A stretch of DNA of 64,000 bases from Paeniglutamicibacter sulfureus (GTDB taxonomy: Bacteria > Actinomycetota > Actinomycetes > Actinomycetales > Micrococcaceae). The DNA lies in the NCBI RefSeq assembly GCF_030512175.1, contig NZ_JAULBL010000002.1:2230149-2294148 (forward strand), read 5' to 3'. Within the stretch, counting starts at the first letter, position 1, and each line of letters starts with the position of its first letter. Of the stretch, positions 28,890-37,994 are shown piece after piece. The position numbers and the translations under genes are program-made. The notes under the pieces are model-generated. The model was not told the origin of the DNA and did no database searches. It saw only the letters and a list, made by a program, of their open reading frames with translations.

Positions 28890-29553
28890 TGTTCTGCTGA
28901 TCCCTTGAATTCTTCTGGCTGCTAGGGGAAACTGATTTTCGACCTTATCAGTCGCGCGGACCAGGACAGCTCGCATGGAAGTCTTCGCTTGAATTGTTCT
29001 GCAAATGTTCACACGCAGTATCTACGAAGCACCGCACATGGGGATATTTCCATTTGAGGACTTCGCGCTCTACATCCCTAAGATGCCCACCGTAACCTAG
29101 TTCAATTCCCCGTCGTGCGGCCAAGTTATCAGGAAACACGGGTGGCCTGGTAATTACAGCATGCGTAAGTTCCTTTCGACGCAATATTGACGGCATATCG
29201 CTACCACGTACTGGCCAGCGACATCATTGACTGACACGTTCGAACCGTTAAAATTGCATGGTCAGAATTGCCTCGCGCAAAGCCCTGCGTTGGTCTCCGC
29301 CGTCTGTCCGTTGGAGAAGTAGCTCGTCTGTTGATTTATTGAAACATGCGGTTGGTTCGGAATTCATCACGTGTCGGATTCAGAATGCGGACCCGCAAGA
29401 GCATGAATTTACGCTAGCTATAACATGGTTGTAGCGCTGGATTCGGAGCAATGTAAATCAAATAAATCTACTACACTTGAGTGGTCCGTCAAGCTCTGCA
29501 GGACGGCATAGAAATCAGCGCACGCACAACAGTAGGAACCCATCATCAAGAAT
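28890..29553. promoter_or_regulatory. Divergent intergenic region, AT-rich
   Basis: About 0.6 kb (0.54 kb if the longer start at 29012 is used) between the minus-strand AsnB-like operon and the plus-strand glycosyltransferase operon. It must contain both promoters and is visibly AT-richer than its surroundings. A minus-strand open frame (29196-28948) is not convincing as a gene. No operator or riboswitch was recognised. Confidence 0.4.
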
Positions 29554-31458
29554 TTGCGGATTGCTCTTTGGCATTTTAGGCAAGGCGGGCTGGAACAGCT
29601 GCTCCGTTGGAGACGCCGGAAATCCGCATTGGCCCAGAACGGCACCACTAGCATTGAAGGGCGGAAGATTCATTCCTCATGGAATGGCCCAATAGTCCTG
29701 GATTTTCCTCCGCTTCAAGCAAATGGGAAATCCGTTTTGGGGTCTAGACCGCGTGTGGCAGTAATTCTGGATGAATTTTCAGCTCAAGCTTGGGCATATG
29801 AGTGGGACTGTCTTGCAGTCAAGCCAGATACGTGGCTTGAGGAATTGACGGCTGCACCAGTTGACCTGCTTTTTGTCGAGTCTGCCTGGGCCGGAAATGG
29901 CAAAGCCTGGTCGTACCATTTGACCGGGACGTCCGCGCCGCGACCGGCCATCGTGAAGCTGGTGGCTTGGTGTAACTCCCAGCACATCCCAACGGTCTTC
30001 TGGAACAAAGAAGATCCACCCCACTACGAAGACTTTTTGGCTACTGCCCGGCTATTTGACACGGTGTTGACTTCCGACTCGACTCAAATTGAACGATACA
30101 AGGTGGATCTTGGGCATGACAACGTCGAGGCGTTGAGCTTTGCCGCCCAACCGGCAGTGCACAATCCCATTCGTCCACAACGAGGATTTCAGGCGCGTGA
30201 TGTTGCATTTGCGGGCATGTACTTTGCTCACAAATTTCCCGAACGCCGTGAGCAAATGGACATGTTGCTCACTGGCGCGCTGGACGTGTCTGGGGCCATG
30301 GAGCACGGGCTTGAGATCTTCTCCCGGCAACTCGGCGGAGATTCTATCTACCAGTTTCCGGCGCCGTTCAACGATCGGGTGGTTGGGAGTCTCTCCTATG
30401 AGAAGATGCTCACCGCATACAAGGCCTATAAGGTCTTTCTCAACGTGAACTCCGTGGTTGATTCACCGAGCATGTGTGCGCGCAGAATCTTTGAGATCAC
30501 TGCGTCGGGCACGCCCGTCGTGACCGCACCAAGCAGAGCGATTGCGGAGTTTTTTGACAAGTCGGAAGTACTCGAAGTCGGCACCCGCGAGGAATCGGCG
30601 AGCATGATCCGGTCCTTGGTCCGCAGCCGGGAGCTGCGTGATAGAACTGTGCACCTCGGGCAACGCAAGATTTGGCAGCAACATACGTATGCGCATCGCG
30701 CAGAACAGGTATTGCATGCTTCGGGAATCAACGTCGAATCGCCTCAACCTTCTTCAATGACACAGAGGGCAAGCATTTCCGCCCTAGTGTCCACCATTAG
30801 GCCGCAACAAATCGGGCACATCCTTGCCACAGTAGGCAAACAGGTGAACGTTGAAACCGAGCTTGTCTTACTGAGCCATGGATTCGAACTTGACGAACGT
30901 GCGGTACGGGCAGCGGCGCTCGAACATGGAATTGAAAACCTTGTTCTCATGCATCAGCCGCGAACAACGCCGCTTGGTGCGTGTCTCAATCTTGCAGCTG
31001 CCGCGGCGTCCGGGTTCTATGTCACGAAGATGGACGACGATGACCTTTACGGTTTCAATTACCTGCAGGACCAAGCAGCGGCCCACCGCTACAGTGGAGC
31101 AAATGTGGTAGGCAAGCAGGCACACTACATGTATCTGGCGGATCGTAATGCCACATTGTTGCGATTCGAAGAGCGTGAGCATCGGTTCACGGACTTGGTC
31201 ATGGGGCCTACGATTTTCACGACCCGTGAAATGATGCAAGATGTTCCGTTCCTTGAATTGGGCAGGGGAGAGGACACCAACTTTCTCAGAGACGTTGTAG
31301 ATGGCGGTGGAACGATATACTCGGCCGACCGCTTCAACTTTGTGCAGATGCGTTCAGTACAGGGCGAAGGGCATACCTGGTCAATCGAAGAGACTGACTT
31401 GCTCGCGACGGGTGTGGTGTCGTCATTCGGACTAAACGAACAGCACATCATGTTTTGA
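29554..31458 (+). CDS. Bifunctional glycosyltransferase: CgeB/GT4-like plus GT2-like
   Basis: A 634-residue protein. The N-terminal half (about 60-370) matches the CgeB-like half of the gene at 23.9-26.5 kb: VDLLFVESAWAGNGKAWSYH, VFWNKEDPPHYEDFLATARL, DVAFAGMYFAHKFPERREQM, FLNVNSVVDSPSMCARRIFE and SGTPVVTAPS. The C-terminal part (about 405-620) is GT2-like with ISALVSTIRPQQIGHILATV, LGACLNLAAAAASGFYVTKM followed by DDDDLYG (DxD) and FLELGRGEDTNFLRDVVDGG. First gene of a plus-strand operon of three glycosyltransferases. An earlier start is not evident. Confidence 0.85.
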   Translation: MRIALWHFRQGGLEQLLRWRRRKSALAQNGTTSIEGRKIHSSWNGPIVLDFPPLQANGKSVLGSRPRVAVILDEFSAQAWAYEWDCLAVKPDTWLEELTAAPVDLLFVESAWAGNGKAWSYHLTGTSAPRPAIVKLVAWCNSQHIPTVFWNKEDPPHYEDFLATARLFDTVLTSDSTQIERYKVDLGHDNVEALSFAAQPAVHNPIRPQRGFQARDVAFAGMYFAHKFPERREQMDMLLTGALDVSGAMEHGLEIFSRQLGGDSIYQFPAPFNDRVVGSLSYEKMLTAYKAYKVFLNVNSVVDSPSMCARRIFEITASGTPVVTAPSRAIAEFFDKSEVLEVGTREESASMIRSLVRSRELRDRTVHLGQRKIWQQHTYAHRAEQVLHASGINVESPQPSSMTQRASISALVSTIRPQQIGHILATVGKQVNVETELVLLSHGFELDERAVRAAALEHGIENLVLMHQPRTTPLGACLNLAAAAASGFYVTKMDDDDLYGFNYLQDQAAAHRYSGANVVGKQAHYMYLADRNATLLRFEEREHRFTDLVMGPTIFTTREMMQDVPFLELGRGEDTNFLRDVVDGGGTIYSADRFNFVQMRSVQGEGHTWSIEETDLLATGVVSSFGLNEQHIMF

Positions 31459-31585
31459 TTCGGACTGCTGCTCCAAAATGTGGGTAGCTGTACTCGTACT
31501 GCTTGGGCGGCGGAAGATGCTGGACGAATCTGTCGCAGAATCGATGGATATAAGTGGGGTTATTGCTCCAGGAGATAGGTGGAAG

Positions 31586-32800
31586 ATGTCAGTTGGGGCC
31601 GTGCGCGTTCTATTGCTGACGCATTCCTATTCTCCGGAGGTTTCGCCACCACAACGGCGTTGGGACTCGTTCGTCTACGTCATTCGTATGGCTGGCTGGA
31701 GAGTTAACGTCGTAACTCCAAGAACAGTTGAGCAATTCGACTCCACTTCGTCCAATCGACGGCTACGCTCAATTGAGGTTGGACCACACGGAGAACACAT
31801 CCGTAGTTATCCGTCTATGAAGAAGCCGAGCCACATCGCCGGCAAGATCGCCAAAAACATCGTCGATGGCGCTTTGATGCTTCCGAGGGCTTTGCTCCAG
31901 GCGCGGCCGAGCATTGTGATAGCAACCGTTCCTGCGTTGCCGACAATGTTTATTGGATTCATCGTGGCGACCATTTTTAGGCGACCGCTTCTTTTGGAAA
32001 TGCGGGATGCCTGGCCGGACTTGATCTCGGATTCAAGAATTCTTCGTTGGAAATGGCTGACTCGGCTGGCGCACGGGGCAGTCCGGGCCGTTCAACGTCG
32101 CGCGACAGTCGTCGTGACGGTGACGGACGGATTTGCTGACATATTGGCTCGCGACGGCGTACGGGCGGTGCAAACCATTCACAACGGGATCAGCACCAGA
32201 CACTTTGAACCACTCCACGATCGTCCGAAACGCACAGATGCAAAGCTCCATGTGCTCTATCTTGGGAATCTAGGGGAAAGCCAGGGACTGGAATCAGTAA
32301 TTCTTGCATCCACGATGGTGCCTGAGCACGTAAAACTGCGGATCGTTGGCGGCGGAACCGCTAGTGATCGCCTGCGCCGCTACGCAGAAAAAATTGATGC
32401 AAGAATCGATTTTCAGGCACCAGCCCGAGGCGATGCACTTAGATCTCACTATGAATGGGCGGATACCTGTGTGGTGAGCTTGCGTGACGATTGGGCCAGC
32501 TTCAACCATACGGTGCCTTCAAAGATTTATGAGCTGCTGTCTTTGGGCTGCCACATCACCGGAATAGTCAAAGGCGAAGCAGCGCAAATCATCTCCGACG
32601 CAGCTGCCGGCGATATCGTAGACCACGATCCGATCCACATAGCGGACCTATGGCGGCAACTGCTCACAGACAAGCAGAAACTCGATGTCGGAAAGACGGG
32701 TCGGGATTGGGTGTTTGAGAAAGCATCATTGGAAAAACTAGGCGAAAAGTACGTAGATTTGATCAACGGAATCATCACGAGTGAGAAAAAGCATGGCTGA
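31586..32800 (+). CDS. GT4 glycosyltransferase
   Basis: I choose ATG 31586, which follows GGAGATAGGTGGAAG; the longer start at 31478 adds 36 residues with no ribosome site. The 404-residue protein has the GT4 layout: VRVLLLTHSYSPEVSPPQRR at the N-terminus (H-SYxPExSPxxxR), ARPSIVIATVPALPTMFIGF, LLLEMRDAWPDLISDS, TIHNGIST, LHVLYLGNLGESQGLESVIL, LRIVGGGTASDRLR and the donor-site block VPSKIYELLSLGCHITGI. It resembles the WbuB/fucosamine-type transferases. The end overlaps the next gene by 8 bases. Confidence 0.87.
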   Translation: MSVGAVRVLLLTHSYSPEVSPPQRRWDSFVYVIRMAGWRVNVVTPRTVEQFDSTSSNRRLRSIEVGPHGEHIRSYPSMKKPSHIAGKIAKNIVDGALMLPRALLQARPSIVIATVPALPTMFIGFIVATIFRRPLLLEMRDAWPDLISDSRILRWKWLTRLAHGAVRAVQRRATVVVTVTDGFADILARDGVRAVQTIHNGISTRHFEPLHDRPKRTDAKLHVLYLGNLGESQGLESVILASTMVPEHVKLRIVGGGTASDRLRRYAEKIDARIDFQAPARGDALRSHYEWADTCVVSLRDDWASFNHTVPSKIYELLSLGCHITGIVKGEAAQIISDAAAGDIVDHDPIHIADLWRQLLTDKQKLDVGKTGRDWVFEKASLEKLGEKYVDLINGIITSEKKHG

Positions 32801-34583
32801 AAGGGACTCGGTTAATAGTGGAAGCGACTTCATTCATGCGGTGAGGAGCCTGCGCACCGCTGCCAGAATCATCGGCGACAACGTGCTTGATGATCCAATC
32901 TACTTCTTTCTGCAGGCAGCGCGGCGCTTTGACTCTGGACTACTGGCTGAGATTGCTCGCGTTTTTATTCGCTTTCTCCCCAAACAAGCAGTCGAACTCA
33001 AGAGTGCGGGGCTACTACTGTCAGGCAACACATCGGGACTTGGTGAATATCTCAGGAGAGTCGATACGTCGACGCTTCCTGATAAGACTTTGGCTCGATT
33101 GGGTGACATGGCCGTCGCGATTCAAGATCCGGTGGGCGCCCAACACTTACTGAAGGAACGCGACTCAACGCACGTTGCATTGTGCAGAACTCGCGCCCGG
33201 CACGCCTGGTATTTGGGTGACATGCAAGGGGCGATCGATATCTTGGCATCCGTAGTTTCATCTTCCAATAAGCAGCTTCGTCACTACCAAAGTGAATTAA
33301 AAATTTTTCGGGGCGACCTGCCCAGAACCGTGATCGGCGAGCCCAGCAAACACGCTCCATCCGACCGATTTACGGCTCTGCACTTCCTAACGAATTCACT
33401 CCCGCACACAGGAAGCGGATACGCCCAGCGCTCGCATTCAATCATGACCTCCCTCAAAAGTTTGGGTTGGAAAATCGAGGTTCTCACGAGGGCCGGTTAC
33501 CCGCTTTCTGTAGGGAACCTTCGGTCGAGAGAACTAGACGTAGTTGACGGCATCCACTACCGCCGAATTGTTCCGGCACATTATGAGTCGGATATGCGTT
33601 CGAAGATCCAGCAGCAAGCAGACGCTCTGGCCGAGGCCGTGATTCGATTGCGACCCAGCATTCTGCACACAACAACTGACTTCTCCAATGCGCTTGCTGT
33701 CATGAGCGTTGCAGAAGCCTATAACTTGCCGTGGGTATACGAGGTCCGCGGACAGCTGGCGGACACATGGGCCTCGACACGTCCAGAGGGTGCGAAGTCT
33801 TCCCAGCGCTATAGGTTGTTCAAGGAACGGGAAGCATTCGTTGCTTCTCGAGCGACCCACGTCGTGACCTTGGGTGAGGCCATGAAAGCTGAACTAGTTG
33901 AACAAGGCGTTCCAGACTCCAAGATTTCAATTGCTCCTAATGCCATTGGGGACGCGTTTCTGGAAGCGCCAATTGGACGCACGCAGGCACGTCGGATGCT
34001 GGGACTCTCCACGGAGCACCAGTACGTGGGCACCGTCAGTAGTCTGGTTGCCTACGAAGGATTGGATCTTTTGATCCGGGCCGCTGCACAACTTATTCCA
34101 GACAATCCGATGCTACGCGTCTTAATAGTCGGAAGTGGTGTTGAAGCTAACAATCTCAAGGAACTGAGCAAATCGCTCGGTATTTTTGAGCATTGCATTT
34201 TTCCTGGTCGGGTCCCGCGGGAAGATGCTCGAACCTATCATTGTGCGTTGGATATTTTCGTTGTTCCGCGCAGGAATCTTTCGGTGACGCGGGCAGTAAC
34301 CCCACTGAAGCCCGTCGAGGCCTTGGCCTGTGAAGTTCCCGTCATTGCGGCGGACCTGCCAGCCTTACGCGAGCTCGTTGTGCATGGCGAAACAGGACTC
34401 CTGGTGGAACCAGACGACTCCAATCAACTGGCTCAGGCGATGAGGACATTGTTGCGGCAACCATCGAAGAGAGCTTCTATGGGGGCCCAGGGGAGAAAGC
34501 AGATGCTCGCCGAACGCACCTGGGCTGCCAACGCGCGAAACTTGTCTAAGACATACAAATTGATCACCGACAAACTGCAATGA
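32793..34583 (+). CDS. GT4 glycosyltransferase with N-terminal helical (TPR-like) region
   Basis: A 596-residue protein starting at ATG 32793 inside the end of the upstream gene. Residues about 1-180 are helical and repeat-like (LARLGDMAVAIQDPVGAQHL, RARHAWYLGDMQGAIDILAS), suggesting TPR-type protein binding. Residues 195-590 are GT-B/GT4: LHFLTNSLPHTGSGYAQRSH, SILHTTTDFSNALAVMSVAE, WVYEVRGQLADTW, ISIAPNAIG, VGTVSSLVAYEGLDLLIRAA, LRVLIVGSGVEANNL and the E-x7-E region TPLKPVEALACEVPVIAADL. It closes the operon. Confidence 0.88.
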   Translation: MAERDSVNSGSDFIHAVRSLRTAARIIGDNVLDDPIYFFLQAARRFDSGLLAEIARVFIRFLPKQAVELKSAGLLLSGNTSGLGEYLRRVDTSTLPDKTLARLGDMAVAIQDPVGAQHLLKERDSTHVALCRTRARHAWYLGDMQGAIDILASVVSSSNKQLRHYQSELKIFRGDLPRTVIGEPSKHAPSDRFTALHFLTNSLPHTGSGYAQRSHSIMTSLKSLGWKIEVLTRAGYPLSVGNLRSRELDVVDGIHYRRIVPAHYESDMRSKIQQQADALAEAVIRLRPSILHTTTDFSNALAVMSVAEAYNLPWVYEVRGQLADTWASTRPEGAKSSQRYRLFKEREAFVASRATHVVTLGEAMKAELVEQGVPDSKISIAPNAIGDAFLEAPIGRTQARRMLGLSTEHQYVGTVSSLVAYEGLDLLIRAAAQLIPDNPMLRVLIVGSGVEANNLKELSKSLGIFEHCIFPGRVPREDARTYHCALDIFVVPRRNLSVTRAVTPLKPVEALACEVPVIAADLPALRELVVHGETGLLVEPDDSNQLAQAMRTLLRQPSKRASMGAQGRKQMLAERTWAANARNLSKTYKLITDKLQ

Positions 34584-34658
34584 ATGGATGAATGCAGTAT
34601 TCTGGTCGAGGTTACGAATAGTAGCCTTCTGAACTTCAGTGCCTCGGTTGTTTTCACG

Positions 34659-34684
34659 CCTTGGTACGCCCACTATAACCAAGG
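34659..34684. promoter_or_regulatory. Inverted repeat ahead of wecC
   Basis: CCTTGGT (34659-34665) and ACCAAGG (34678-34684) form a perfect 7-bp inverted repeat 12 bases before the GTG start of wecC. The right arm overlaps the ribosome-binding AAGGGGA. It could be an operator or a translation-masking hairpin. Confidence 0.4.
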
Positions 34685-34696
34685 GGAAACGTCATA

Positions 34697-35929
34697 GTGA
34701 CGAGTATCAAAGAAGTTGCCGTCGTTGGACTTGGCTACATCGGACTGCCGACTGCAGCAATTCTTGCTTCGAAGGGCATCATCGTCAGGGGAGTAGACGT
34801 CAATCCGCGCACGGTTGATGCCGTAAATCGCGGTGAGGTTCCGTTCGTTGAACCTGCACTAGGTGACTTCGTTGCGGCTGCCGTGGCCAACGGAACGTTG
34901 AGCGCCAGCTTTGATACACCGACCGCAGATGCCTACATCGTGGCCGTGCCGACTCCCTTCAATGCCGACCACAGCGCCAATCTGTCCTACATCGAAGAGG
35001 CAGCCGACAAGATTGCCCCGCAGCTTCGTGGCAACGAACTCATCATCCTTGAGTCCACTTCTCCTCCCGGTGCAACCCAACATATGGCTGACCGCTTGTT
35101 CGCTGCCCGTTCCGATCTGGACTCTGCGAGCCTCCATATTGCTCACTGCCCTGAGCGCGTATTGCCAGGCCGTGTTATGGAAGAACTCGTCACGAATGAC
35201 CGCATTGTCGGTGGCATCACGCCCGAGGCCGCACAAATGGCCAAAGGCCTCTACAACGTCTTCTGCGAGGCAGAAATCCTAGTTACGGATGCCACGACCG
35301 CCGAGATGGCAAAGTTGGTTGAAAACTCCTTCCGCGACGTCAACATTGCTTTCGCCAACGAACTGTCGGTGATTTCCGATAAAGTCGGCATCAACGTGTG
35401 GGAGCTTATCGAGCTGGCAAACCACCACCCGCGCGTAAACATTCTGCAGCCGGGACCCGGTGTTGGCGGACACTGCATCGCCGTTGACCCCTGGTTCATC
35501 GTCGCTGCCGCGCCCGAGGAATCCAAATTGATTCGCCAGGCACGCGAAACCAACGATGCAAAGCCTTCATGGGTCGTGGACAAGGTCATCAAGTCGACTG
35601 AAACGCCCGGTTTTAACGGCAAGGTTGCCGTTTTGGGTCTGGCGTTCAAGGCCAACATCGATGATCTTCGCGAATCCCCGTCCATCGCGATCGCCAAGTC
35701 TCTGTCCGAAATGGCTCCTGGCGTTGAACTCCTCTTGGTTGAGCCACACATCCAAGAGCTGCCCAAGGGCCTGGCTGGAATCCGCAACGTATCCTTGTCC
35801 AACACCGAGGCCGCCCTTGAAGAAGCCTCCACCGTCGTGGTCCTGGTTGACCACGACCAGTTCAAGGCAGTTCCCGCTACCGCCCTGGCCGGCAAGGATG
35901 TCATCGATACTCGCGGATTGTGGCGCTAG
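34697..35929 (+). CDS. wecC: UDP-N-acetyl-D-mannosamine dehydrogenase
   Basis: Oxidises UDP-ManNAc to UDP-ManNAcA. GTG start after AAGGGGA. The 410-residue protein shows VAVVGLGYIGLPTAAILASK (NAD site), VPTPF, ESTSPPGATQHM, HCPERVLPGRVMEEL, TAEMAKLVENSFRDVNIAFA, NILQPGPGVGGHCIAVDPWF (catalytic Cys block) and LGLAFKANIDDLRESPS. GVGGHCIAVDPWF is diagnostic for WecC rather than Ugd (GGCLPKD). With wecB next door the pair makes UDP-ManNAcA from UDP-GlcNAc. Codon use is closer to the core genome than to the glycosyltransferases upstream. Confidence 0.93.
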   Translation: MTSIKEVAVVGLGYIGLPTAAILASKGIIVRGVDVNPRTVDAVNRGEVPFVEPALGDFVAAAVANGTLSASFDTPTADAYIVAVPTPFNADHSANLSYIEEAADKIAPQLRGNELIILESTSPPGATQHMADRLFAARSDLDSASLHIAHCPERVLPGRVMEELVTNDRIVGGITPEAAQMAKGLYNVFCEAEILVTDATTAEMAKLVENSFRDVNIAFANELSVISDKVGINVWELIELANHHPRVNILQPGPGVGGHCIAVDPWFIVAAAPEESKLIRQARETNDAKPSWVVDKVIKSTETPGFNGKVAVLGLAFKANIDDLRESPSIAIAKSLSEMAPGVELLLVEPHIQELPKGLAGIRNVSLSNTEAALEEASTVVVLVDHDQFKAVPATALAGKDVIDTRGLWR

Positions 35930-35983
35930 GCTGTTGACAGCACGTCGAACCAACTCAATATTCGCCCCAACGGATAGGTTATC

Positions 35984-37168
35984 GTGAAGAAAATCATGCC
36001 GATTTACGGCACCCGACCGGAAGCCATCAAGGTGGCACCGATCGTGAAGGCCCTGCAGGAATCCGAGCTTTTTGATTGTGTGGTGACAGTTACCGGCCAG
36101 CATCGTGAGATGCTCGACCAGGTCAATGTACTCTTTGACATCACCCCTGAATACGATCTCGACGTCATTCAGCCGCGGCAGACCCTCAACTCGTTGCTCA
36201 CCAAGACCATCAATGGTCTGGACGCGATCTTTGAGCAGGAAAAGCCGGACGCCGTCGTGGTCCAGGGGGACACCACCACGTCCACTGCAGGCGCCATTGC
36301 CGCGTTCTACCGGGGCATCCCGGTGGTCCACGCCGAGGCGGGGCTTCGCAGCTACGACATCTTTTCTCCGTTCCCGGAGGAAGCGAACCGCAAGATGACC
36401 TCGCAGATCGCCAGCTTGCACCTTGCTCCCACCACGCTGAGCCAGCTGAACCTGATCAACGAGACCATTGATCCGAAGACCATTACGGTCACGGGTAACA
36501 CCGTCATCGATGCCCTGTTCACCGTGGTTGAAAAGAACATTCCGTTCGGCGACCCCAAGCTTGAAGTGCTGGTGTCCTCCGGTCGCAAGATCGTCCTGGT
36601 CACGACGCACCGTCGCGAGAACCAAGGCGAGCCCATGCGCGGCATAGGCCGCGCCTTGGCACGCCTCTCGGCTGCTGAACCGGAGGTTGAGTTCATTCTT
36701 CCCCTGCACCGCAACCCCGCCGTGCGTGAAGCCCTGCTGCCGGAGATCGAGGGGCGCAAGAACATCACCCTGACCGAGCCGCTGGCCTACGGTGAATTCA
36801 CCCGGCTCATCGCCGCGGCAAACATTGTGCTTACCGACTCCGGTGGCGTGCAGGAAGAAGCTCCGAGCCTTGCAAAGCCGGTACTCGTCATGCGCGAGAA
36901 CACCGAGCGCCCGGAAGCCGTTGTCGCCGGCACCGTGAGGCTCATCGGCACCGACGAAGAGAAGATCTTTGAATCGGTCGAGCTCTTGCTCAATGATGCT
37001 GCTGCCTACGAGCAGATGGCCATGGCGACAAACCCGTACGGTGACGGCAAGGCAGCAATCCGCACGGTTGCAGCTATTGCCGAGCTGCTTGGCGTTGGCA
37101 AACGCATGGAGGACTTTGACTCGAACTTGCCCTCCGAGGACAGTCTGGTGAATGCCGCGAGCATGTAG
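35984..37168 (+). CDS. wecB: UDP-N-acetylglucosamine 2-epimerase (non-hydrolysing)
   Basis: Converts UDP-GlcNAc to UDP-ManNAc, feeding WecC. GTG start. The 394-residue protein carries IYGTRPEAIKVAPIVKAL, VTGQHREMLDQV, VVQGDTTTSTAGAIAAFY, VVHAEAGLRSYDIFSPFPEE and NR, VTGNTVIDAL, VTTHRRENQGEPM and LTDSGGVQEEAPSLAKPVLV with RENTERPEA. These residues define the non-hydrolysing epimerase. It is separated from wecC by 54 bases and followed by a strong terminator, so wecCB end the polysaccharide locus. Confidence 0.95.
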   Translation: MKKIMPIYGTRPEAIKVAPIVKALQESELFDCVVTVTGQHREMLDQVNVLFDITPEYDLDVIQPRQTLNSLLTKTINGLDAIFEQEKPDAVVVQGDTTTSTAGAIAAFYRGIPVVHAEAGLRSYDIFSPFPEEANRKMTSQIASLHLAPTTLSQLNLINETIDPKTITVTGNTVIDALFTVVEKNIPFGDPKLEVLVSSGRKIVLVTTHRRENQGEPMRGIGRALARLSAAEPEVEFILPLHRNPAVREALLPEIEGRKNITLTEPLAYGEFTRLIAAANIVLTDSGGVQEEAPSLAKPVLVMRENTERPEAVVAGTVRLIGTDEEKIFESVELLLNDAAAYEQMAMATNPYGDGKAAIRTVAAIAELLGVGKRMEDFDSNLPSEDSLVNAASM

Positions 37169-37181
37169 TTCGAAGCACATC

Positions 37182-37230
37182 AAGAGGCACTGATTACCAA
37201 CGCCAGGTTGGAGATCAGTGCCTCTTTTAT
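37182..37230 (+). terminator. Rho-independent terminator after wecB
   Basis: Stem arms 37182-37194 (AAGAGGCACTGAT) and 37214-37226 are perfectly complementary, with a nested small stem CCAAC/GTTGG in the loop, followed by TTTTAT. It marks the right border of the glycopolymer locus. Confidence 0.9.
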
Positions 37231-37299
37231 CTGGCAGCCGTCGCTACTTCGCCAGCGGTCGTCCAAGCGTGAAATAGGACCGAAATCGGTGCCCGAAAA

Positions 37300-37989
37300 C
37301 TAGGTCGAGGCGATTCCGGTCTCATAAGCGATAACAACGGCTTGGACTCGATCCCGTGCGTTGAGCTTGGCCAAGATGTGCCCCACATGCGTCTTGACCG
37401 TTGCTTCGGAAAGAAAAAGTCCGGCGGCAATTTCCGGATTGGACCGGCCCAAGGCAATCAATTCAAAGACTTCGCGCTCTCTTCTCGTTAGGGACTGCAC
37501 CGCCACGACATGGGCGCTGTCAGGAAGGGTAGAGCGTCTTAGCATCGGCGCTACATGGTCAAGAAGGCGCCGGGTGGTGGACGGCGCGATGACTGCATCC
37601 CCGCGGTGGACGGTACGGATGGATTCCAGCAATTCTTCCGGAGGAGCGTCCTTGAGCAAGAAGCCACTGGCGCCGGCCTGTATTGCGGCCAGCGCGTACT
37701 CGTCCAGGTCAAAGGTCGTGAGGACAATGACCTTGGGGCCAAGTGCCGCCTCGGATGGTCCTGAAAGCAACAGCTCGGTCGTCTCTATGCCGTTCTTTTC
37801 CGGCATGCGCACGTCCATAAGAATGACATCCGACGCGACAAGTGCAGGGGAGGCGATGGCCTCGCGGCCGTTGGATGCCTCGGCAACAACCTCAAGATCG
37901 GCCTGGGAATTAATGAGCATCCTAAAGCCGCTGCGGACCAGGAGCTGGTCGTCGACCAGGGCGACGCGGATGGGGTTTTCTTTTGGCAA
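37300..37989 (-). CDS. NarL/FixJ-family response regulator
   Basis: DNA-binding response regulator partnered with the histidine kinase encoded immediately upstream. 229 residues: receiver domain about 8-125 (VALVDDQLLVRSGFRMLI, phosphoacceptor in VILMDVRMPEKNGIETTELL, KVIVLTTFDLDEYALAAIQA then GASGFLLKD), and a LuxR-type HTH about 160-225 (LTRREREVFELIALGRSNPE, LFLSEATVKTHVGHILAKL). The gap to the kinase stop is only 5 bases. Target genes cannot be deduced. Confidence 0.95.
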   Translation of the reverse strand: MPKENPIRVALVDDQLLVRSGFRMLINSQADLEVVAEASNGREAIASPALVASDVILMDVRMPEKNGIETTELLLSGPSEAALGPKVIVLTTFDLDEYALAAIQAGASGFLLKDAPPEELLESIRTVHRGDAVIAPSTTRRLLDHVAPMLRRSTLPDSAHVVAVQSLTRREREVFELIALGRSNPEIAAGLFLSEATVKTHVGHILAKLNARDRVQAVVIAYETGIAST

Positions 37990-37994
37990 AGCTC

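Noticed and set aside
35567-37183. 538-residue minus-strand open frame over wecC/wecB
   Set aside because: Antisense of two clearly real genes; His/Gly-rich shadow.
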